NCBI RefSeq assembly: GCF_016892705.1
Contig: NZ_JAFEMB010000001.1
Location: forward strand, 744,001-808,000
Direction: 5' to 3'
DNA length: 64,000 nt
Source: Microvirga pudoricolor
Lineage (GTDB): Bacteria > Pseudomonadota > Alphaproteobacteria > Rhizobiales > Beijerinckiaceae
Part shown: one piece after another, positions 41,236 through 50,539 of the stretch
How the letters are laid out: each line of letters begins with the position of its first letter
Numbering within the stretch: the stretch's first letter is position 1
Translations under genes and position numbers: made by a program
The notes under the pieces: generated by a model
What the model saw: the letters and a program-made list of their open reading frames with translations, nothing else
Told to the model about the DNA's origin: nothing
The model's database searches: none

Positions 41236-41388
41236 CTAGCTGAGGATCAACAGACCGCCGCCGATCCACACGGGCGGTCCTGTCATAAGACACAAGCGGA
41301 TCAAGAACAGGACCAACACGAGATCCGTAACCTCCTCGGATGGGCCGCCCCGTGCAATCTCGGTCGCGGCCTTGCTTGCAAGTTCCAT
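41236..41388 (-). CDS. possible 50-residue membrane peptide
   Basis: A short minus-strand frame encodes MELASKAATEIARG, then a hydrophobic part (VTDLVLVLFLIRLCLMTG, VWIGGGLLILS). It occupies the otherwise empty interval between the catalase terminator and the HNH gene. No clear ribosome site is seen and no family is recognised, so it may be chance. Confidence 0.3.
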   Translation of the reverse strand: MELASKAATEIARGGPSEEVTDLVLVLFLIRLCLMTGPPVWIGGGLLILS

Positions 41389-41463
41389 GATGATGACATG
41401 TCCACCGGTGGGGACTGGTCTGCGTGAACCAGGACTGCGGTGGCTTGCTCGTCGCCGAACGGA

Positions 41464-41832
41464 TCACCGATCCGCGCGTGAGGACGAACGCGACCGTGTT
41501 CGGCGCGTACGGGCATGGAAATCGTCTGGCTTGGTACGCACCCAGGCAAGGAAGCGCTGCATCTCAGGATCCTCGCGCAGGCTTTCCATGTCGTTCAAGC
41601 GACGGGCAATTTCGGCTTCGCTAAAGCGGGCGTGAATGGCGCTGTGGCAGATCTGATGCAAACGGACCGTGCCCTGGTGGGTGCCGCCCTTCAGCTTCGG
41701 GGTCAGATGATGACGGCTCGAACGGGCGTGGCCAGGAATCACCCTGTCGCAGAGAGGGCAGAGTACGGGTCCGAGAGTCTGGGGCTCAGACGGATCGGAT
41801 CGGCGTGAGTGACGGCCCAACGGGCGCTCCAT
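41464..41832 (-). CDS. HNH endonuclease-like protein
   Basis: The 122-residue protein has a zinc-binding CPLC pair, then the HNH-type core HHLTPKLKGGTHQGTVRLHQICHSAIHARFSEAEIARRL. This is the small HNH group found throughout alphaproteobacteria, with a basic tail. It probably cleaves nucleic acid, but the target is unknown. ATG at 41832. It lies 64 nt downstream of an exported protein gene on the same strand. Confidence 0.82.
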   Translation of the reverse strand: MERPLGRHSRRSDPSEPQTLGPVLCPLCDRVIPGHARSSRHHLTPKLKGGTHQGTVRLHQICHSAIHARFSEAEIARRLNDMESLREDPEMQRFLAWVRTKPDDFHARTRRTRSRSSSRADR

Positions 41833-41896
41833 GCGGGAAAAGGAATGCTCGAAAGATGGAGCGTGACCCGACCGGCCGCCAGAGTGGCCGATCCGC

Positions 41897-42532
41897 TCAG
41901 GGGCCGCATTGCGCGTGGGTGTCCAGGCTGGCGAGCGCCTGACGTGCGAGGGCCTGGTACGCGTCTCGCGCCTCCACGTTGTCGAGAGAAAGTTCCACGA
42001 GCCACTCGTCGGAGAGGGGGACGATGAACGTCTCGACCGTCAGGGCGCGGGACGCGGTCGGCAACTGGCCGTCGATCCAGGTTGCGGTCCAGCGCATGAC
42101 CCCCGAGGTGAACATGTCCAAGGAGACAGCCTGGGCGGGGCGCCCCAACATGCTCTCGTAATCGCTTTGCAGGAGGGCTGCGTCACGGCTCGGCAGGTCC
42201 GATTGCGGGAGGTGCTGAAGGTCGCGGGCCGAGCGGATCGCCAGGGCAAGTTCCGCCTCGTCCGCCACCGAGACGAGGGCCGCCCTGCCGTCTGCGAACC
42301 CGAGCCGCCACTCACCCGGCACGCCCATGGAGACGCAAAGGCGCGGCGTGACCTGGGCGAACAATCGGGTTTCATTCACGGCCGGGTCGAAGCGAGCTCG
42401 TACGGGCTCGCTCCCCTGCCCGACCGGCAGCGTGTTTGCCCAGGAGGGCATGAGGCCCGACGACAGGGCAAGCCCGCAGGCCAGAACCATCGGAGGCACC
42501 CACAGGCCCATCGCGCGTCGTGAAAACCGCAT
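41897..42532 (-). CDS. exported protein of unknown function
   Basis: A product of about 211 residues has a signal peptide (MRFSRRAMGLWVPPMVLACGLALSSGLMPSWA) and a mature part with one conserved-looking Cys near the end (HAQCGP) and a mixed alpha/beta pattern. The start is set by GGAG 7 nt before the ATG at 42532; the huge upstream frame is a shadow of the transglycosylase gene. A resemblance to host-invasion (IalB-type) proteins is weak and not claimed. Confidence 0.7.
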   Translation of the reverse strand: MRFSRRAMGLWVPPMVLACGLALSSGLMPSWANTLPVGQGSEPVRARFDPAVNETRLFAQVTPRLCVSMGVPGEWRLGFADGRAALVSVADEAELALAIRSARDLQHLPQSDLPSRDAALLQSDYESMLGRPAQAVSLDMFTSGVMRWTATWIDGQLPTASRALTVETFIVPLSDEWLVELSLDNVEARDAYQALARQALASLDTHAQCGP

Positions 42533-42688
42533 GACCATACTCCAACAGCCGAGAGTTCGCCTCCCTGACGCCGCAAAGCAACGCTTTTGTGGCGCTTCCG
42601 GTTGCAACGATTGATTAACCTTAACACTTGAGTTCATTCGCCGCGGCCCTAACTCGCCCCAGGTACAAGCGTAATTCAGGAGGATCTG

Positions 42689-43519
42689 ATGCCGGCATGG
42701 ACACGCCTTTCGGCGCTCGTGGCTGGACTTTTCATGGCCGGCAACGCTTCGGCTGCGACCTGCCGCGATCCGGCGGGCTTCGAGAAGTGGCTCGGCGACA
42801 TCGAGCGGGAGGCCGTCCAGCAGGGCATTCCGGCCCCGGCCGTCAAGACAGCCCTCGACGGCGTCACCTTCGACCAGGGCGTTATCAAGAAGGATCGCGG
42901 ACAGGGCGTGTTCAAGCAGAGCTTCGAGCAATTCGCCGCCAACCGCATCACGGCCGGGCGCCTGCGGATCGGCCAGAACATGCTGAAGAAGTATGCCTCG
43001 ACCCTGGCACAGATCGAGCAGCGCTACGGGGTCCCGGGACCGGTCCTCATCGCGATATGGGGCCTCGAGACGGATTACGGCGTGGTGAGGGGCAACCTGC
43101 CGGTGATCCGCTCCGTTGCCACCCTGGCCTTCGATTGCCGCCGCACGGAGTTCTTCACCGGCCAGCTCTTCGATGCGCTTCGCATCGTGGCGCACGGCGA
43201 CCTCACACCGGGCGAGATGCGTGGCGCATGGGCCGGCGAGATGGGCCAAACCCAGTTCATGCCCACATCCTACGTGCGCTATGCGGTCGATTTCGACGGC
43301 GATGGGCGCGCCGACCTGCTGCACAGCCCCACGGACGTGCTTGCCTCCACGGCGAATTTCCTCAAAGGCCATGGCTGGGTTCGCGGCGCCGGATGGGAAA
43401 TGGGCGAGCCGAATTTCGAGGCGATCCGAGGCTGGAACAAGTCTCAGGTCTATGCGCGCACGATCGGCCTGATGGCCACCAAGCTGTCGGCCGGCAGCAG
43501 CGCCGACGCGAGCCGCTGA
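42689..43519 (+). CDS. lytic murein transglycosylase (MltB family)
   Basis: This exported enzyme cleaves peptidoglycan and forms 1,6-anhydromuramic ends. The 276-residue protein has a signal peptide (LSALVAGLFMAGNASA), the catalytic Glu in AIWGLETDYGVVRGN (E127), and the MltB-type block MRGAWAGEMGQTQFMPTSY and GWVRGAGWEMGEPNF. It is shorter than E. coli MltB and lacks a lipobox, so it should be soluble and periplasmic. RBS AGGAGG lies 7-9 nt before the ATG. Confidence 0.93.
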   Translation: MPAWTRLSALVAGLFMAGNASAATCRDPAGFEKWLGDIEREAVQQGIPAPAVKTALDGVTFDQGVIKKDRGQGVFKQSFEQFAANRITAGRLRIGQNMLKKYASTLAQIEQRYGVPGPVLIAIWGLETDYGVVRGNLPVIRSVATLAFDCRRTEFFTGQLFDALRIVAHGDLTPGEMRGAWAGEMGQTQFMPTSYVRYAVDFDGDGRADLLHSPTDVLASTANFLKGHGWVRGAGWEMGEPNFEAIRGWNKSQVYARTIGLMATKLSAGSSADASR

Positions 43520-43528
43520 GACGACCAA

Positions 43529-43554
43529 AAAGGGCGCTCCGAGGAGCGCCCTTT
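43529..43554. terminator. bidirectional terminator between transglycosylase and DctP genes
   Basis: AAAGGGCGCTC pairs perfectly with GAGCGCCCTTT, loop of 4 nt, with A and T flanks, between convergent genes. Confidence 0.88.
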
Positions 43555-43576
43555 CCGCATGGACAGACCTTAGAGC

Positions 43577-44698
<1,122 letters not shown>

Positions 44699-44793
44699 TC
44701 ACGACACAAACTTGCCCGTCAAGAACGGGTGAAGCCTTGCGGATAAAGTTATCTCTGCGAAAACAGTGGCTTACCTGAAGCCATCAAAATGCA

Positions 44794-44826
44794 GAGATCC
44801 CATGCGGGAGACGCATGGGATCTCTT
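44794..44826. terminator. hairpin after the DUF1328 gene
   Basis: A perfect 14-bp stem (AGAGATCCCATGCG with CGCATGGGATCTCT) around a 5-nt loop, directly after the DUF1328 stop on the minus strand. Confidence 0.7.
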
Positions 44827-44844
44827 GGGTCCGGGTTCGACCGG

Positions 44845-45018
44845 TCAGAAGATCATCTCGCCGGCGGACCATGCCAGCAGAACGAGAACCAGGAAGATCA
44901 GGATGAAGACCGCGAACAGGATCTTGGCGATGCTTCTCGCGCCGGAGGCAATTCCCGTGAAACCGAGGGCGCCCGCCACAAGAGATACGACGAGGAATAT
45001 CAAGGCCCACTTCAACAT
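44845..45018 (-). CDS. DUF1328 (YtjA-like) small membrane protein
   Basis: A 57-residue protein with two hydrophobic helices: [20 protein letters not shown], then [20 protein letters not shown] and LVLLAWS to the end. This is the DUF1328/UPF0391 family, usually about 55 residues and often stress-linked, of unknown mechanism. It is downstream of the response regulator gene by 86 nt and ends at a strong hairpin. Confidence 0.88.
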   Translation of the reverse strand: MLKWALIFLVVSLVAGALGFTGIASGARSIAKILFAVFILIFLVLVLLAWSAGEMIF

Positions 45019-45104
45019 GACGTCAAACTCTCCCCAAACAACGGTTCAGCTTGAGGCATAAAGTCCGCAGGGGCCACAGGGTTCCAGAAACCCCCGTCGC
45101 GTGG

Positions 45105-45470
45105 TCAGGAATGGGAGTTCAGGGCGGCATCGACGGCGTCGAGAACCGTCATGATGCGGAAAGGTTTGCGAAGGAAGGCCGTGTAGCCATTGCTGCGCTC
45201 CGCCACCGTGTCCTCCGGCAGGGAGCTCATGAGGATGACGGGAATGGACGCCGTGGCCGGGTTGGCTTTGAGGGCGATGAGCGTTGCGGGTCCGTCCATG
45301 ATCGGCATCATGAAGTCGAGCATGATCACGTCCGGAGGCCACTCGGCCGCCCGCTCGATCCCGTGGCGCCCGTCATGCGCGACGATCACGCGGTAGCCCT
45401 CGTCTCCGAGAAGGGCCTCCAGGACCTCTGCGATGGCCCATTCGTCATCGATGACGAGAACGGTCTTCAC
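45105..45470 (-). CDS. single-domain response regulator
   Basis: The 121-residue protein is a lone receiver domain: acidic pair DDE (8-10), phosphorylation site Asp52 in VIMLDFMMP, Thr/Ser switch MSS (81-83) and Lys102 in LRKPF. It has no output domain, so it acts through a partner. Its GTG start overlaps the KaiC gene stop (GTGA), indicating translational coupling. With the kinase and KaiC upstream it forms a three-gene signalling unit. Confidence 0.92.
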   Translation of the reverse strand: MKTVLVIDDEWAIAEVLEALLGDEGYRVIVAHDGRHGIERAAEWPPDVIMLDFMMPIMDGPATLIALKANPATASIPVILMSSLPEDTVAERSNGYTAFLRKPFRIMTVLDAVDAALNSHS

Positions 45471-47002
45471 GATCCGTCTCCTGTCGCCAGGGGTGTGGCG
45501 GTCGGAGGCCGCAGGAGGTCGGAAGCCTCGCGGTATCCGCTATGCCGCCTGGCGATCTCCGTCAGCGTCAGGCGAGCCCGCTCCGAATCGATGTCGATCC
45601 GTATGCCGTCCGGCTCGATGGTGAAGTGCCGGAAGCGCAAATCGATGGCGCTCTCACGGGCCTTGAGCACCGCGATGAGGCGATGCAGGTCGGCATCCAG
45701 GGCGGCGTAGCGCATCACCACGATGTTCTCGGCGAAGGGCGAGAGCCCGCGCACGAACAGGCCGGCCAGCGGCTGCGCCGGGAGAACACCGCTGAGATCG
45801 ATTTCCGAGGTCGCGATCGTGGTCGCCCCGAGAACCGAGAGGCGGTTGGACAAGGCCGTCAGAACAGGCCGGGTCCGCTCCGGATCTCCTGTCATGCCGC
45901 CGAAATCGTCGAGGCCGTCGATGAAGACCCGGCGGATCTTGCCCGCGTGAACCCGGTGCAGGAGCTGTGTTGCGACCTCGTCGAAGACCCCATCGGTGGC
46001 CTGCTGCCACAGCACCTCGGTTCGCCCCGATTCCATCATGCCCGCGACCGGCAACCCTAGGGTCTTGGCCTTCATCATGAGCTCGGGCGGGGTTTCGTTG
46101 AAGCTCAGGTAGAGGCCGGGCTCGTCCTCCGCGCCGAGGAAATGCAGGCCCAGGGTCGACTTGCCGGTCCCGGCCGAGCCGAGCACGAGGGTCGTGGACC
46201 GCAAGCTCAATCCGCCACCCAGCATCTTGTCGAGGGTGGGCACCCCGGTGAGAACGCGGGGGCCGCCGCCGGTGCCCACCGCGCTGGCATCGGTCAGCAG
46301 GGCTTCGATGCGCGGATGGACGATGACCCCGTCATCCGTGACCTGGAAGGCGTGGAGTCCCGAGACGAAATCGCTGCCGCGCAGCTTGTGAACCTGGAGG
46401 AGCCGCTCCGACCGGCGGCCTCGCATCTGCCGCTGGATCTCGATCAGGCCATCGACCATCGTGTGCTCCGCGGAAGCGAAGCTCTGGTCTGCGGCGGCAC
46501 TCGTCAAAAGGACCATGGTACAATCGGCAAGGTCGGCTTGGATCTGGAGTTCGTTGATGAACTTCTTGAACTCCCTGGGCGTTCCCGCGGTTTCTTCCGC
46601 CGAGACCAATCCGTCGAGAATAAGGAGGTCGACGCGGCGCGCCCGGATCTCCCGGCGCAGCGCATCGGTGAGGCCCTTCAGGCCTTCGGTCTCGAGGATC
46701 CGAAATGCGCTCAGGTAGGAGACGCCGTCCGGGATCTTGGCCTCGTCGAAAAAGCCGAGCTGGCTGATATGGGACAGCATGCGGCCATGGGTCTCGGCCA
46801 GAAGCGTGACGTAGAGCGCCTTTCCACCGCCCGCCGCGTGGCTGAAGCAGAGCTGGTTGCCCAGGATGGTCTTTCCCGAGCCTGGCATTCCCTGAACGAT
46901 GTAGATGCCTCCGCGGGGAAGCCCGCCATGGAGGATGGTGTCGAGCCCCGGGATGGAGGTCGACATTTTCTCGATGCGTCGATCACTCACGGTCAGATCC
47001 AT
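45467..47002 (-). CDS. KaiC-like double-domain RecA-family ATPase
   Basis: The 511-residue protein has two KaiC/RecA domains: Walker A GMPGSGKT (38-45) with FFDEAKIPDGVSYLSAF and LLILDGLVSAEETAGTP, and GSAGTGKST (275-283) with LYLSFNETPPELMMKAK and RVFIDGLDDFGGM. The start MDLTVSDRRIEKMSTSIPGLD is a standard KaiC N-terminus. In cyanobacteria KaiC is the clock ATPase; proteobacterial relatives usually lack KaiA and act in stress or signalling. It begins 2 nt after the histidine kinase stop and overlaps the response regulator. No kaiB is visible. Confidence 0.93.
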   Translation of the reverse strand: MDLTVSDRRIEKMSTSIPGLDTILHGGLPRGGIYIVQGMPGSGKTILGNQLCFSHAAGGGKALYVTLLAETHGRMLSHISQLGFFDEAKIPDGVSYLSAFRILETEGLKGLTDALRREIRARRVDLLILDGLVSAEETAGTPREFKKFINELQIQADLADCTMVLLTSAAADQSFASAEHTMVDGLIEIQRQMRGRRSERLLQVHKLRGSDFVSGLHAFQVTDDGVIVHPRIEALLTDASAVGTGGGPRVLTGVPTLDKMLGGGLSLRSTTLVLGSAGTGKSTLGLHFLGAEDEPGLYLSFNETPPELMMKAKTLGLPVAGMMESGRTEVLWQQATDGVFDEVATQLLHRVHAGKIRRVFIDGLDDFGGMTGDPERTRPVLTALSNRLSVLGATTIATSEIDLSGVLPAQPLAGLFVRGLSPFAENIVVMRYAALDADLHRLIAVLKARESAIDLRFRHFTIEPDGIRIDIDSERARLTLTEIARRHSGYREASDLLRPPTATPLATGDGS

Positions 47003-47004
47003 CG

Positions 47005-47814
47005 TTATGCATGAGGTGCTCCCGCCGTGCCCACGGGCAACCGGACGGTGAAAGTGGTGCCGGAACCCGGCTGGCTGTCAACCTCGACACGGCCGCCCAG
47101 AGCGTCCACGAGCTGGCCGACCACCCACAGCCCGACCCCGAATCCGCCCGCCTTCGAACCCATCGCCACGGCGCGTTCGAAACGGTTGAAGATCCGCTGC
47201 TGGTCAACCTCCGAGATGCCGATGCCACGGTCCGCGACCTGAAGCTTCGCCCAATGGCCGTCGCACGCCACGCGAACCTCGATGGGGCTCCCGGCGCCAT
47301 ACTTCACGGCATTCGAGATCAGGTTGTCGAGGATCTGCTCGGCTGCGAGACGATCGAGGCGGCACGGCAGCTCGGGCGGCGCCTCGATGGCGATCGTGGA
47401 ACCCACGTAATGGGCCGCAGGGCTGAGCGCGTCCACCGTATGGCGGGCCAGCTCCGCAAGGTCGAAAGGCTCCGGGCTGAGGCGCAGCTTGCCCATGGTG
47501 ATGCGTGAGACGTCGAGCAGCACGGTCGCCCGACGCACGTAATGCTCGATGAGCTTTTCCAGCCGCTCCAGCCCGCCTGCCAGGTCGCCCGGGTTCTCGG
47601 CCTGCGAGGCCAGCCGCCGCAGGCGCTGGGCGTGGGCCAGGATGGGCGTCATGGGATTGCGCAGCTCATGGGCGGCCACCGCCAGGAACGCGTCGCGGGC
47701 CGCGAGCGCCTCCCGCATCTCGTCGAGACGAGCGGTGAGTTCGGCCATGGACGGCGACGACGCGGACGGTGCCGCATCCTCGCCGGAGGCCTGGTGTCTC
47801 AGGGTATCCTTCAA
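47005..47814 (-). CDS. sensor histidine kinase without input domain
   Basis: The 269-residue protein has a phospho-acceptor His49 in AVAAHELRNPMTPI, an N box LDNLISNAVKYG, a G1 box DRGIGI, and GFGVGLWVVGQLVDALGG. Only a short helical N-terminus precedes the His domain, so it is cytoplasmic and takes its cue from a partner, plausibly KaiC. The start is a TTG at 47814 (MKDTLRHQ). It is the first gene of the kinase-KaiC-response regulator operon. Confidence 0.92.
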   Translation of the reverse strand: MKDTLRHQASGEDAAPSASSPSMAELTARLDEMREALAARDAFLAVAAHELRNPMTPILAHAQRLRRLASQAENPGDLAGGLERLEKLIEHYVRRATVLLDVSRITMGKLRLSPEPFDLAELARHTVDALSPAAHYVGSTIAIEAPPELPCRLDRLAAEQILDNLISNAVKYGAGSPIEVRVACDGHWAKLQVADRGIGISEVDQQRIFNRFERAVAMGSKAGGFGVGLWVVGQLVDALGGRVEVDSQPGSGTTFTVRLPVGTAGAPHA

Positions 47815-47949
47815 AGGTCCCCGCCTTTGCCGTCCCGGACCGGGAGATTGCTGGATGTCCTGTCCTGATGGATAGGCGTTCGGCTCCGGGTGTCAACAGG
47901 CCGGGCCGCAGGAAGCGTCTCCGGGATCGCTCTCACCGGTCGAAAGCGG

Positions 47950-49041
47950 TCAGACCACCACCGTGACGGCCTCCGCGGCGCGGGTGAGGCCGGTATAGAG
48001 CCAGCGGCTGCGATGCTCCCGGAAGGCGTAGGATTCGTCGAAGAGGACAAGGTTGTCCCATTGGGAACCCTGAGCCTTGTGAACCGTCAGGGCGTAGCCG
48101 TAGGTGAACTCGTCGGATTCCCGCCGAAGGATGAAGGGCAGATCCTCGTCGCCTCCCTCGAAGAAGGCCTTGTGGACGGACACGTCCACGGTCTTGCGGC
48201 GCACCTCGTCGTCGGGTTGCACATCCATGCGAATGAAGTCGTTGCGGATGCCGCGCAGGGCCTGAATGGTCCAAGTGCCGCCATTGAGCAATCCCTTGGT
48301 CTTGTCGTTGCGCAGGCACACGAGTTTCTCGCCCGCCGCCGGCATGGGATTGCGGTAGCCGTTCAGCTCGCGCAGGCGGGTGTTGTAGAGACGCCGGGTC
48401 TTGTTCAGCCCGACCAGAACCTGATCCGCTTTCATCACCTGACCGGCATCGATCTCGCGGCGGCGGATGACGCGGCTGTCCCCGAAGGTGCCGAGATCGA
48501 GCCGGCCGCCCTCCCTCACCTGCATGGACATGTGCACGATGGGGTTGTCCCGCGCCTGCCGGTGCACTTCCGTCAGCATCACGTCGGGCTCGGCTTCGGT
48601 GAAGAAGCCACCGCCCTTGACCGGCGGCAATTGCGCCGGATCGCCCAGCACCAGGACGGGCTGGCCGAAGGAGAGCAGATCACGCCCGAGCTCCTCGTCA
48701 ACCATCGAGCATTCGTCGATGACGATGAGGTCGGCCTTCGCGGCGGGAGCCTGGCGGTTGATGACGAATTGCGGCCCGCCCTCGTCAGACTCGCGGGAGC
48801 GGTAGATCATGGAATGAATTGTGGACGCTTCCGTGCAGCCCTTGTGGCGCAGCACAAGCGCCGCCTTGCCCGTATACGCCCCAAAAGCCACATCGCCGTC
48901 GACGCCTTCCGCGACATGGCGGGCGAGCGTCGTCTTGCCAGTTCCGGCATAGCCGAACAGCCGGAAGACGGGCTTGTCACCGCGCCGCAGCCAGTCGGCC
49001 ACGGCCTTGAGGGCGGCATCCTGCTGGGGCGACCAGCTCAT
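47950..49041 (-). CDS. RecD-like DNA helicase (AAA, superfamily 1B)
   Basis: The 363-residue helicase has Walker A LFGYAGTGKTTLA (30-38 core), Walker B LIVIDECSMVDEEL, motif III LVLGDPAQLPPVKGGGFF and a C-terminal UvrD-like/RecD2-type part ending FTYGYALTVHKAQGSQWDNLVLFDE with RWLYTGLTRAAEAVTV. It is shorter than RecD2. It may process DNA ends or replication forks. The true start is ATG 49041, overlapping the EamA gene by 4 nt (ATGA); a longer frame upstream is a shadow. Confidence 0.9.
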   Translation of the reverse strand: MSWSPQQDAALKAVADWLRRGDKPVFRLFGYAGTGKTTLARHVAEGVDGDVAFGAYTGKAALVLRHKGCTEASTIHSMIYRSRESDEGGPQFVINRQAPAAKADLIVIDECSMVDEELGRDLLSFGQPVLVLGDPAQLPPVKGGGFFTEAEPDVMLTEVHRQARDNPIVHMSMQVREGGRLDLGTFGDSRVIRRREIDAGQVMKADQVLVGLNKTRRLYNTRLRELNGYRNPMPAAGEKLVCLRNDKTKGLLNGGTWTIQALRGIRNDFIRMDVQPDDEVRRKTVDVSVHKAFFEGGDEDLPFILRRESDEFTYGYALTVHKAQGSQWDNLVLFDESYAFREHRSRWLYTGLTRAAEAVTVVV

Positions 49042-49904
49042 GGCGTTTTGGTCTCCTGGCGGAGGCTGTAGACCAGCCCCGAGACGATGACGGCGCTTCC
49101 GATGAAGACGAAGGGATCGAGGGTCTCCTGGTACAGCCACCAGCCCACGAGGGCAATCAGCGGAATGCGCAGAAAATCCAGGGGAACCACCATGCTGGCG
49201 TCGCCATACCGGTAGGCGTTGGTCAGGCAGTAATGCGAGAGCAGGCCGCAGAGGCAGACGCCGGCCACCGGCAGGAGATGGATGGTGTCGAGGCGTTGCC
49301 AGAAAAGGCTTCTGACGCCCGCCAGGTTCATCGGGAGCTGCATCAGGTTCATGTAGAAGAGGATCGAGAAGGTGCTCTCGGTGGCGGTCAGTTTCTTGGT
49401 GATGATGGCGACCAGCGCGAACGCGAATGCCACGGACAGCACCAGGAAGCTCGCGGCCTGGAGCGTCGCGGCCCCGGGACGCAGGATGATCAGCACGCCC
49501 ACCGTGCCGGCGAGCACTGCGACGAGGCGGCCCCGCGTCATCCGCTCCTTCAGCAGCGGAATCGCCAGAAGGGCGACCCATGCGGGCGTCGTGAACTCGA
49601 TAGCGAAGACCGTCGCCAATGGCAGCAGGGTGAGGCTGTAGGCCCACGCATCCGTGCTGATGAAATGGACGGCGTTTCGCACCAGGTGCAGCGGCAGCCG
49701 GCGCGCGCGGAGACCCGGCCGGAGAGCCGGCCTCAGAACGGCCATGCCCAACAGCATGAGCACGGCCGACCCGTTGCGCATCGACAGGATCTCGAACACC
49801 GAGAAACCCGCCGAAAGCGAACGGACTGCCACGGCCGTGGCCGAGAATGACAGAAGTGCGCCGGCCATCCAGAGGACAGCCGCGAGGACATTGCGTTGGG
49901 ACAC
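49038..49904 (-). CDS. EamA/DMT-family inner-membrane transporter
   Basis: The 288-residue protein has about ten transmembrane helices, with the EamA halves around LPLHLVRNAVHFISTDAWAYSLTLLPLATVFA and VVPLDFLRIPLIALVGWWLY. It starts at an ATG at 49904 and overlaps the RecD-like helicase gene, so the two share a transcript. No common pathway is known. It is unrelated in detail to the EamA protein at 7535. Confidence 0.92.
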   Translation of the reverse strand: MSQRNVLAAVLWMAGALLSFSATAVAVRSLSAGFSVFEILSMRNGSAVLMLLGMAVLRPALRPGLRARRLPLHLVRNAVHFISTDAWAYSLTLLPLATVFAIEFTTPAWVALLAIPLLKERMTRGRLVAVLAGTVGVLIILRPGAATLQAASFLVLSVAFAFALVAIITKKLTATESTFSILFYMNLMQLPMNLAGVRSLFWQRLDTIHLLPVAGVCLCGLLSHYCLTNAYRYGDASMVVPLDFLRIPLIALVGWWLYQETLDPFVFIGSAVIVSGLVYSLRQETKTP

Positions 49905-50465
49905 GGCGGTTCAACCTGCGTGACGACCATCTCCGATTAACCCAGCAGACACGCTGCGTGAAGTGCGAGCACCCCATCTGGCGCGATGGTCAGCCCTGCT
50001 CATTTCGAGGGGGAATCCGCCATGGCGCGCATCCGCACAGCGCGCGTGCTGCCGGTTGATTCTCCCCGCGCAGCACTTTCGCGAAGTCCTCGGCGAATAT
50101 TTTTGTGTTCGCGACTCCATTTTTCGCGCACGGCCGGAGGCACCTTCAACAGCGCTCTCGAGCGCCGCTGCCACGCACCGTCGACAGGCCACCGATCATG
50201 ACGCCAGAGCGCGGCGCACGTGTTGGAATGCAATGCTTCCGAACACTTTGATTTACATGCAAGTCTTTGATCGGATTACGAATTAGGGGTCGACACTTCA
50301 ATCGCATCCGTTCCCGTCATGTCGTTGATGGGTCTGAGAAAATGCGTTCGAACGCAGCAGCGCAATCCTGCCTGAACGACACTGGTCCGGTGGTTCGAGC
50401 ACGTAATCACCAAAAAGTATCCACAGGAATTGTGCCCGTTCTACTTTCTACACTTTCCGTTAATC
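49905..50465. other. gene-free stretch upstream of the histone-like gene
   Basis: About 560 bases hold no gene I can support: short frames on both strands lack protein features and ribosome sites. The sequence is AT-richer from about 50220, where promoter or small RNA elements could lie, but I found no known motif apart from the EcfG promoter that begins at 50466. Confidence 0.5.
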
Positions 50466-50490
50466 GGAACCCCCTTGGTATAACGACGTT
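50466..50490 (+). promoter_or_regulatory. EcfG general-stress promoter before histone-like gene
   Basis: GGAAC at 50466-50470 and CGTT at 50487-50490 are spaced by 16 nt, an exact match to the sigma-EcfG consensus, 50 nt before the ATG of the gene. Confidence 0.75.
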
Positions 50491-50539
50491 GCCTTGCAAG
50501 CGTGACGGTTGCACGCGAAGGCCCTTGAAGGAGGCGGCT

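Noticed and set aside
41897..43528. 543-residue minus-strand protein covering the transglycosylase region
   Set aside because: The N-terminal two-thirds are antisense to a real MltB-like gene; only the exported protein from 42532 is supported.
45018..45104. EcfG promoter before the DUF1328 gene
   Set aside because: A GGAAC is present but no CGTT or GTT at the right distance.
49963..50286. 107-codon plus-strand frame in the gene-free stretch
   Set aside because: No ribosome site, low-complexity mix of residues, and an overlapping minus-strand frame of similar quality.
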